Origin: Nitrospiria bacterium
Lineage (GTDB): Bacteria > Nitrospirota > CAKKRA01 > 9FT-COMBO-42-15
Length of the DNA stretch: 9,307 nt
Direction of reading: 5' to 3'
NCBI GenBank assembly: GCA_919903585.1
Contig: CAKKST010000320.1
Coordinates: 1-9,307 of the forward strand
Part shown: one piece after another, positions 1 through 4,922 of the stretch
Layout: every line of letters begins with the position of its first letter
Numbering within the stretch: the first letter of the stretch is position 1
Program-made: the position numbers and the translations under genes
Notes under the pieces: model-generated
Databases searched by the model: none
What the model was told of the DNA's origin: nothing
What the model saw: only the letters and a program-made list of their open reading frames with translations

Positions 1-8
1 CAGCAAAA

Positions 9-299
9 TTGAGCATAGACATATCAGAGGATGTATATTCCACCCTTGAGATAGAGGGATACACCAAGGCAAAGCTTGAAAAAAATGCAAGGCAGATCCT
101 TGCAATAAGCCTTTTTTCTGATGGCGTTCTCTCCTTTGGCAAGGCAGCAGAACTTGCTGGCGTGAACAAATGGAAGTTCATGGACCTTTTAAGAGAAAAG
201 AAAATAACATTTTATGAACCTACTGAGGAGGAAATATTAGATGAATACAAACTAATAGGCAAAGTAGCTGAGGGAGTAAAGCGTGAAGGTAGTAAGTAA
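9..299 (+). CDS. UPF0175 family antitoxin-like protein (possibly 5' partial)
   Basis: Small protein of 96 residues from the TTG at 9. The core at about residues 35-61 (LFSDGVLSFGKAAELAGVNK, then WKFMDLL) matches the UPF0175 signature: a short helix-turn-helix-like segment in proteins commonly paired with PIN-domain toxins. The frame is open to the left edge (codons GCA AAA before the TTG) and no Shine-Dalgarno site can be seen, so the true start may lie outside the window. The C-terminal tail is charged. The gene overlaps the following PIN-domain gene by 17 bp, which points to co-translation and to an antitoxin role, possibly also as a DNA-binding autoregulator. That role is inferred from family and context. 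The family call is fairly secure; the start is not. Confidence 0.75.
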   Translation: MSIDISEDVYSTLEIEGYTKAKLEKNARQILAISLFSDGVLSFGKAAELAGVNKWKFMDLLREKKITFYEPTEEEILDEYKLIGKVAEGVKREGSK

Positions 300-747
300 C
301 TCCTCCCCTTTAATTGTACTTACCAAAATCAACCGCATAGACCTTTTAAAACATCTATTCACTTCTGTTTACATTTCTGAAGAGGTTTATAGGGAAGTTT
401 ATAAGACTAAAAAAGAACACTGCCCAAAATGGATAAAGATTGCAAAGGTTAAAGACCGTATGGCAGTTGATGCCTTAGATGCTGTAGTTGATAAAGGCGA
501 GGCAGAGACAATAATCCTTGCAAAAGAGATGAGTATAAAACATGTTTTAATGGACGACAGAAAAGGTGTAAATCTTGCCAAGAAAATGGGACTTGAACCA
601 CTTAGAGCCACCACTATTATAGGAATCGCATATAAAAATGGTTTATTGGCTGATATACAAAAAGAACTTTTAAATCTCAGAGAAAAAGGCTACTGGATTA
701 CTGATTATTATATTGAGGAGATAACCAAACGCTTCAAAGACCACTGA
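283..747 (+). CDS. DUF3368 / PIN-domain protein, putative toxin nuclease
   Basis: Protein of 154 residues starting at GTG 283, with AGGGAG at 271-276 and a 6-nt spacer, so the ribosome binding site lies inside the upstream antitoxin-like gene. The N-terminal VVSNSSPLIVLTKI (3-16) is typical of DUF3368, a PIN-like family. Acidic residues expected for metal binding are seen in DKGEAE (E73, E75) and LMDDRKG (D91, D92). The first acidic position of classical PIN domains is Asn6 here; as I recall, SN(S/T)SPLI is common in DUF3368, so this need not mean inactivity. PIN toxins act as ribonucleases, often on tRNA or rRNA; activity and target here are inferred. With the overlapping UPF0175 gene it forms a likely type II toxin-antitoxin pair. 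It is unrelated in function to the dcw genes and separated from them by about 500 bp. Confidence 0.8.
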   Translation: MKVVSNSSPLIVLTKINRIDLLKHLFTSVYISEEVYREVYKTKKEHCPKWIKIAKVKDRMAVDALDAVVDKGEAETIILAKEMSIKHVLMDDRKGVNLAKKMGLEPLRATTIIGIAYKNGLLADIQKELLNLREKGYWITDYYIEEITKRFKDH

Positions 748-773
748 CCTGATAAAAAATGGGCAAAATAAAA

Positions 774-800
774 AATCGGGACAGGCGCTTTTGTCCTGCC
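774..800 (+). other. weak stem-loop after the PIN-domain gene
   Basis: A short imperfect hairpin can be drawn about 30 bp after the toxin-like gene, pairing GGACA (779-783) with TGTCC (792-796). The stem is only 5 bp and no T-run follows, so it is at best a weak terminator or processing site for the upstream pair. Confidence 0.2.
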
Positions 801-805
801 TTGTA

Positions 806-966
806 GTGTGCGGGGTCAGACACCAAAATTGACATTACACCCTACTGTGACATGCTGTGACATTTTACTGCGACAAATGCGGCTGCACAGAGGGATATTG
901 GGAGAGACAATGTCAGATACCTTATAAAGTGATGTTAATGTGTGTGGTTAGACACCAAAATTGACA
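806..966. repeat. region bounded by a 17-bp direct repeat
   Basis: The 17-mer AGACACCAAAATTGACA occurs at 818-834 and again at 950-966. Both copies follow a GTGTG-rich lead-in (806-817 and 940-949), so the similarity extends leftwards with a 2-base gap. Between them lie a near-tandem CTGTGACAT at 845-853 and 855-863, with a third relative at 868-876, and a short inverted pair TGACATT (830-836) / AATGTCA (909-915). No coding sequence is visible inside. It looks like a remnant of a mobile or repetitive element; that origin is inferred. Confidence 0.5.
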
Positions 967-1127
967 AGATTGCTTAGAAGATGGTTCATGATTAAGAGGG
1001 TTCACAATAAGGCAGCAAACCGCATTAACCGCATAATTGCCGCGATTACCATTCCTTTATTCCTTACCTCAATTAAGATTATACTTGTAAATTATGGCAT
1101 TCTGTAGCAATATAAGATAACCAATAC
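967..1127. other. intergenic stretch with no gene seen
   Basis: No open reading frame with family-like content, RNA gene or strong hairpin can be seen here on either strand. The only structure noted is a 9-bp tandem pair around 1018-1035 (AACCGCATT then AACCGCATA). With the repeat region to its left it separates the toxin-antitoxin-like pair from the dcw promoter. Confidence 0.5.
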
Positions 1128-1166
1128 ACCTTTTTTCACCTCCTTCCCTCCCACCCCACTTTTTCC
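1128..1166. other. polypyrimidine tract upstream of the mraZ promoter
   Basis: The plus strand is almost entirely C and T over about 40 bases. Its right part (1151-1166) is the inverted partner of the MraZ-box region at 1239-1254, with 15 of 16 positions matching. Read on the minus strand it contains TGGG twice. It may hold an upstream operator, or it may only be low-complexity sequence. Confidence 0.45.
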
Positions 1167-1196
1167 AATAATTTCATAGAAATATAAAAATTTTAC

Positions 1197-1224
1197 TTGA
1201 CATTACTACTTTGTGGGGTATACT
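1197..1224 (+). promoter_or_regulatory. sigma-70-like promoter of the mraZ/dcw operon
   Basis: A perfect TTGACA at 1197-1202 is followed, after 16 bp, by TATACT at 1219-1224. The -35 box is preceded by an A/T-rich stretch (1171-1195) that could act as an UP-like element. Transcription would start near 1231, giving a leader of about 40 nt before the TTG start of mraZ. A TGGGG at 1214-1218 lies inside the spacer. This is the only convincing promoter I see for the operon. Confidence 0.75.
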
Positions 1225-1236
1225 TATGCTTAATAG

Positions 1237-1266
1237 TGGGATAAAGTGGGGTGGAATGGAATAGGA
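1237..1266 (+). promoter_or_regulatory. MraZ-box operator: three phased TGGR repeats
   Basis: TGGGATAAAG, TGGGGTGGAA and TGGAATAGGA follow one another at 1237, 1247 and 1257, an exact 10-bp period. Known MraZ proteins bind direct repeats of TGGGN separated by about 5 bp just upstream of their own gene, and this array has that form and place: just after the expected transcription start and ending in the mraZ ribosome binding site. Binding here would repress mraZ and the operon. The third unit is degenerate (TGGA). The in-frame GTG at 1251 falls inside the array, another reason not to use it as the start. Confidence 0.7.
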
Positions 1267-1274
1267 GAGCCTCT

Positions 1275-1718
1275 TTGTTTATTGGCAGGTATTTACATAC
1301 TATAGACTCCAAAGGCCGTGTGAGTGTACCCGTGAAGTTCAGGGAGACACTTACAGAGCGGTATGAGGAGAAACTTATAATTACCTCTGATTTTGACCAG
1401 TGCCTTGTTGCATATCCGACTGAGGAATGGCGTCTGATAGAGGAGAAGACAAAAAGCCTTCCAATGATGCAGGCAGAGGTAAAGGACTTTATGAGGTTCT
1501 TTTATTCCCGTGCAGTGGAATGTGTGATGGACAGGCAGGGCCGCATTTTAATTCCTCCATCATTAAGAGAGTATGCGGCGCTGAACAAAGAGGTTGTTCT
1601 GATAGGCATGTTTAATAAGATAGAGATATGGGATAACAAGAAGTGGGAGGCAAAGGAGTCCAAGATACCGCAGAGCCTTGGAAAGATCAGCGAGACACTT
1701 TCTTCTTTAGGATTGTAA
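1275..1718 (+). CDS. mraZ: transcriptional regulator MraZ
   Basis: MraZ is the DNA-binding regulator at the head of dcw clusters; it represses its own operon and associates with the nucleoid. It is built of two SpoVT/AbrB-like half domains, each with a DxxxR motif: DSKGR at residues 11-15 and DRQGR at 86-90, counted from TTG 1275. The family N-terminus MFxGRYLHTxDxKGR begins exactly at this TTG, and AGGAGAG at 1263-1269 sits 5 nt upstream, so I prefer 1275 (147 residues, the usual family length). The in-frame GTG at 1251 would add eight residues, has no ribosome binding site and lies in the operator. A repeat-filled gap of 133 bp separates it from rsmH. The phased TGGG array in its leader suggests autoregulation. 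Confidence 0.95.
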   Translation: MFIGRYLHTIDSKGRVSVPVKFRETLTERYEEKLIITSDFDQCLVAYPTEEWRLIEEKTKSLPMMQAEVKDFMRFFYSRAVECVMDRQGRILIPPSLREYAALNKEVVLIGMFNKIEIWDNKKWEAKESKIPQSLGKISETLSSLGL

Positions 1719-1732
1719 GGCAGTATTATATC

Positions 1733-1755
1733 AGGACAGCCGAGATGGCTGTCCT
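1733..1755 (+). other. perfect 9-bp stem-loop after mraZ
   Basis: AGGACAGCC (1733-1741) pairs perfectly with GGCTGTCCT (1747-1755) around a 5-nt loop, 15 nt after the mraZ stop. It is followed by ACCCC, not a T-run, so it is not a standard intrinsic terminator. It may stabilise or process the mraZ message, or attenuate transcription into rsmH. It directly abuts the repeat element that follows. Confidence 0.5.
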
Positions 1756-1842
1756 ACCCCCTCACCCTTCCCTCTCCCCCAAGGGGAGAGGGTATCATTT
1801 TTGTTTCCTCTCCCTTGGGGGAGAGGATTAAGGTGAGGGGTA
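1755..1842. repeat. MITE-like hairpin repeat, copy 1 (mraZ-rsmH)
   Basis: The element has imperfect terminal inverted repeats (CCCCCTCACCCTT at the left, AAGGTGAGGGG at the right) and TA at both outer edges (1755-1756 and 1841-1842), which could be a target duplication. Inside are two hairpins: CCCTCTCCCC/GGGGAGAGGG with a 3-nt loop (1770-1792) and CCTCTCCC/GGGAGAGG with a 4-nt loop (1807-1826). No transposase is encoded. Related sequence is found at 6410-6620 and 9174-9296. Open frames across it are by-products of the repeat. Confidence 0.85.
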
Positions 1843-1851
1843 ATAAAATGA

Positions 1852-2784
1852 ATGATAAGGCATATACCAGTTTTATTAAAGGAGGCGGTTGAGCTTCTGC
1901 AATGCAAAAGCGGCGGGATATATGTGGACTGCACATTGGGCGCAGGCGGGCATGCAGAGGAGATATTAAAAGGGAGCGCCCCTGACGGCATATTGATTGG
2001 AATGGATCAGGATGAGAATATTTTGAAGATAGCGCAGGAGAGATTAAGGGAATATAAAGAAAGGGTCAGGCTTGTGCACGGGAATTTTTCAGATATTAAG
2101 GAGATTGTAAAGAACGAGGGGGTAGAGATGGTTGACGGCATCCTTTTTGACCTCGGCGTCTCTTCCTATCAGCTTGATGATAAAGAGAGGGGATTTTCTT
2201 TTATGTATGATGCGCCCCTTGATATGAGGATGAATAAAAAGGCAAAGACAACTGCTGCTGATATTGTAAACAGCGCCTCTGAAAAGGAGCTATCTGAGAT
2301 TATTTTCAAATATGGCGAAGAGAGATTTGCAAAGAGGATCGCCGCATTTATTGTAAGGGAGAGAGAAAGAAAACCGATAACAACGACTTTACAGCTTTCC
2401 GATATTATTATGAAGGCGATTCCTGCAAGGTTTCATGCGCAAAAGATTCATCCTGCAACAAGGACCTTTCAGGCATTGAGGATTGCTGTTAACCGCGAAC
2501 TGGAGATATTGGAGAAGAGTCTTCTGGATGCAGTTGATATATTAAAGCCAAAAGGAAGGATGTGCGCTATATCCTTTCATTCGCTTGAGGACAGGATTGT
2601 AAAGAGGACATTTCAGAGATTGGAGAAAGGCTGCATCTGCCCGCCGAGGATTCCTGTATGCCAGTGCGGTATAAGGCCCAGCATAAAGATTATAACAAGG
2701 AGGCCGATTACGTCAGGAGACGAAGAGATACAGATGAATCCGAGGGCAAGGAGCGCAAAGCTCAGGGCAGCAGAGAAAATTTAA
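1852..2784 (+). CDS. rsmH: 16S rRNA (cytosine(1402)-N(4))-methyltransferase RsmH
   Basis: RsmH (formerly MraW) uses S-adenosylmethionine to methylate N4 of C1402 in the 16S rRNA decoding centre; it acts in the cytoplasm. At 310 residues it has the usual family length. It begins MIRHIPVLLKEAVELL, the standard N-terminus. Visible motifs are the SAM loop GAGGH (30-34), the acidic MDQDE (51-55), FDLGVSSYQLDDKERGFSF (99-117), DAPLDMRMN (120-128), HPATRTFQALRIAVNREL (200-217) and SFHSLEDRIVK (241-251). A CxC pair at 261-263 and another at 270-272 are commonly seen near the C-terminus of the family. The ribosome binding site appears to be the G-rich right end of the upstream repeat (AGGTGAGGGG, 1831-1840), at a rather long spacing. 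A second ATG at 1848 is out of frame. Confidence 0.97.
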   Translation: MIRHIPVLLKEAVELLQCKSGGIYVDCTLGAGGHAEEILKGSAPDGILIGMDQDENILKIAQERLREYKERVRLVHGNFSDIKEIVKNEGVEMVDGILFDLGVSSYQLDDKERGFSFMYDAPLDMRMNKKAKTTAADIVNSASEKELSEIIFKYGEERFAKRIAAFIVRERERKPITTTLQLSDIIMKAIPARFHAQKIHPATRTFQALRIAVNRELEILEKSLLDAVDILKPKGRMCAISFHSLEDRIVKRTFQRLEKGCICPPRIPVCQCGIRPSIKIITRRPITSGDEEIQMNPRARSAKLRAAEKI

Positions 2785-2796
2785 CGGGAGTCATTT

Positions 2797-3222
2797 ATGG
2801 GGCTATTTAAGAGTCAAAGAGTCAAAGGATCAGAGAGCCAGAGAATAAGAGTTCCCGAAAAAGAAGAGAGCAGGGGCTTTCAGGCAATGATAATTGTCGG
2901 CCTGTTACTCTTTGTTGCCATTACCTATGTGTGGCAGAGGGTGATGATTGTTGAACTCGGATACGAGATAGAAAGACTCAGGCAGGAGAGAACAGAATTG
3001 ACACGTAAAAATGCAGAGCTTCTTACTGAGGTCTCATCACTCACCTCCCTGACGAGGATTGAGAAGATTGCATTGTCAAATCTGAATATGAAGAGGCCGG
3101 AGAAGGGCGCAGTGATTATAGTAAGGGATATAAAGCCTGCATCTATTATGATTGGAGAGACTGAGAAAGGTTCTCCCCAGAAGGTATCATATTTAGATTT
3201 AATGGGAGAGGATAAGAGCTGA
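2797..3222 (+). CDS. ftsL: cell division protein FtsL
   Basis: Small bitopic membrane protein of 141 residues that, with FtsB and FtsQ, links early and late divisome parts and activates the septal synthase FtsW-FtsI. It has a basic cytoplasmic tail (about 1-28), one membrane segment (about 29-47, MIIVGLLLFVAITYVW), then a charged coiled-coil region rich in Glu, Arg and Leu (about 52-85) and an extracytoplasmic tail. FtsL sequences are poorly conserved, so the call rests on this topology and on position between rsmH and ftsI. CGGGAG at 2785-2790, 6 nt before ATG 2797, supports the start. The gap to rsmH is 12 bp; its stop overlaps the ftsI start by one base (TGATG). The N-terminal tail is encoded by a degenerate 8-bp tandem repeat. 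Confidence 0.88.
   Translation: MGLFKSQRVKGSESQRIRVPEKEESRGFQAMIIVGLLLFVAITYVWQRVMIVELGYEIERLRQERTELTRKNAELLTEVSSLTSLTRIEKIALSNLNMKRPEKGAVIIVRDIKPASIMIGETEKGSPQKVSYLDLMGEDKS
2809..2848 (+). repeat. degenerate 8-bp tandem repeat inside ftsL
   Basis: Five consecutive 8-mers can be aligned: AAGAGTCA, AAGAGTCA, AAGGATCA, GAGAGCCA, GAGAATAA. The first two are identical and the others differ at two or three positions. Because 8 is not a multiple of 3, the repeat is read in all three frames, giving an 8-residue period in the protein (KSQRVKGS then ESQRIRVP). It lies wholly within the cytoplasmic tail of FtsL. Confidence 0.7.
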
Positions 3223-4922
3223 TGAGGTTCAGGATTATCATACTGGCTGTTCTTATTGCTGTTGGGCTTGCATCAGGCGTATTGAAGCTCTTTTATCTGC
3301 AAGTATTAAAGAATAAAGAATTTTCACAAAAGGCGCAGCGCCAGCATCAGAGGACTGTTGCGCTTGAGGCCCAGAGGGGCGCTATCTATGACAGAAACGG
3401 CAGGGTCCTTGCTGTGAGTCTGGATGTGGAGTCTATATATGCCATACCGCCAGAGATAGATGATATAAGGGAGACAGCAAGGAGGCTCTCCAGATTGCTG
3501 AATGAGGATGCGCGGGGGCTTGAAAGAAAACTTAGGGAGGACAGGGATTTTGTCTGGGTTAACAGGAGGCTGAACCCTGATGTTGTCGCAAAGGTCAGGA
3601 ATGAAAATATAAAAGGGATCGGTTTTATAAAAGAGAGCAGGAGGTTCTATCCAAAGAAAGAGCTGCTCGGCCATCTTATTGGTTTTGCCGGTATGGATAA
3701 TACCGGCCTTGAAGGCATAGAGGCCAAGTATGATAAATTCCTAAAAGGCGAAGATGGTTTTATTATATTAGAAAAGGATGCAAAGGGGAGATATATCTTC
3801 CCCACATCCGGGTATGTGCCGCCTGTCCCCGGCAGGGATATTATCCTTACTATAGATGAGGTGATACAGCATATATGTGAGAGGGAATTGGATAAGGCTA
3901 TCCAGAAGACGCAAGCAAAGAGGGGCATGATTATAGGGATGGACCCAAAGACAGGCGAGATACTGGCAATGGCTATAAGGCCGTCCTTTAATCCAAATGA
4001 GTTTATAAGATATTCGCCTGAAGGATGGAAAAACAGGATCGTCTCTGACCTCTACGAGCCCGGCTCAACATTAAAGGTAATCGTTGCCTCCGCCGCGCTG
4101 GAGGAAAAGGTTGCATCACCCCATGAGCCGATGTTCTTCGGAGAGAAGGAGATTGATATAGGCGGCGAGATTATACATGATACTGTAAGGGAGAAAGGGC
4201 GACTCTCCTTTCAGGATGTTATAAAACGTTCAAGCAATGTTGGAGCTGTGCGTATTGGGATGAGGCTCGGCAAGGACAGGCTCTATACATATTTAAAGTC
4301 CTTTGGCTTTGGCGAGAAGACAAATATTGACCTTTCAGGAGAATCAAAAGGGCTGTTAAGGGAGACAAGGAACTGGTCAAAGAGGTCTATTGGCTCAATA
4401 TCATTGGGTCAGGAGATAGGCGTAACGCCGATACAATTAGTAACAGCCTTTTCTGCTATTGCTAATGACGGCTGGCTGATGAAACCCTATGTTGTCTCCG
4501 GGGTTATGGAGAACGGGGATATCACAAAAAAATTCTACCCTCAAATAGAAAAGAGGGTAATATCCTCAGAGACCGCAGCAGAGATGACAAGGATACTCAT
4601 TAAGGTTGTGGGGGAAGGCGGGACAGGTGAGAAGGCGTCTATTGACGGCTACAGGGTTGCAGGGAAGACAGGCACTGCACAGAAGATAGATCCGAGGACA
4701 GGGCTCTATTCAGACAGGTTTTTTATCAGCTCCTTTATCGGTTATGCACCGGCAGAGGATCCGAGGATAGTCCTTCTTGTGGTAGTTGACAGCCCCAAGG
4801 GGATTGCATGGGGAGGGAGTATTGCAGCGCCTGTGTTTAAAAATATAGCAGAGGATGTGCTTTTTTATTTGAATGCCCCTTCTTCAAGCGAAGACAGGGT
4901 GTTTATGGTTAAACGGGAATGA
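3222..4922 (+). CDS. ftsI: peptidoglycan D,D-transpeptidase FtsI (class B penicillin-binding protein 3)
   Basis: FtsI crosslinks septal peptidoglycan as partner of the glycosyltransferase FtsW. The 566-residue protein has a very short cytoplasmic end (MRFR), one membrane anchor (about 5-22), a dimerisation/pedestal region with RGAIYDRNG (52-60), and a C-terminal transpeptidase domain. All three catalytic motifs are present: SxxK as STLK (282-285, nucleophile Ser282), SxN as SSN (337-339) and KTG (482-484). The chain ends soon after the transpeptidase fold with no PASTA domains, unlike the SpoVD-type relatives. Its ATG overlaps the ftsL stop by one base and its stop overlaps the murE start by four, so translation is probably coupled. 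Upstream purine runs (GGGAGAG 3204-3210, AAGAG 3213-3217) may serve as ribosome binding site. No beta-lactam resistance can be inferred. Confidence 0.96.
   Translation: MRFRIIILAVLIAVGLASGVLKLFYLQVLKNKEFSQKAQRQHQRTVALEAQRGAIYDRNGRVLAVSLDVESIYAIPPEIDDIRETARRLSRLLNEDARGLERKLREDRDFVWVNRRLNPDVVAKVRNENIKGIGFIKESRRFYPKKELLGHLIGFAGMDNTGLEGIEAKYDKFLKGEDGFIILEKDAKGRYIFPTSGYVPPVPGRDIILTIDEVIQHICERELDKAIQKTQAKRGMIIGMDPKTGEILAMAIRPSFNPNEFIRYSPEGWKNRIVSDLYEPGSTLKVIVASAALEEKVASPHEPMFFGEKEIDIGGEIIHDTVREKGRLSFQDVIKRSSNVGAVRIGMRLGKDRLYTYLKSFGFGEKTNIDLSGESKGLLRETRNWSKRSIGSISLGQEIGVTPIQLVTAFSAIANDGWLMKPYVVSGVMENGDITKKFYPQIEKRVISSETAAEMTRILIKVVGEGGTGEKASIDGYRVAGKTGTAQKIDPRTGLYSDRFFISSFIGYAPAEDPRIVLLVVVDSPKGIAWGGSIAAPVFKNIAEDVLFYLNAPSSSEDRVFMVKRE

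Noticed and set aside
829..860. TTGACA at 829-834 and 961-966 as promoter -35 boxes
   Set aside because: No TATAAT-like sequence lies 15-19 bp downstream of either; both are part of the direct repeat.
748..1196. A hidden small gene or RNA in the gap before mraZ
   Set aside because: I found no frame with a ribosome binding site and plausible protein content, and no tRNA-like or other recognisable RNA fold; only short repeats are visible.
1231..1274. Riboswitch or structured leader before mraZ
   Set aside because: The predicted leader is only about 40 nt and consists of the phased TGGG operator and the ribosome binding site, with no room for an aptamer.
1733..1842. Rho-independent terminator ending transcription after mraZ
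   Set aside because: The stems are strong but none is followed by a T-run, and rsmH has no visible promoter of its own, so full termination is unlikely.
1643..1991. Open frames on both strands across the mraZ-rsmH spacer
   Set aside because: They read through the hairpin repeat and give Pro/Gly/Arg-rich peptides (for example SPKGRG, NPLPQGRG), or they shadow mraZ and rsmH; none has a ribosome binding site or a family match.
3324..3928. Long antisense frames inside ftsI
   Set aside because: They are shadows of a high-confidence gene with intact catalytic motifs, and have no start signals of their own.
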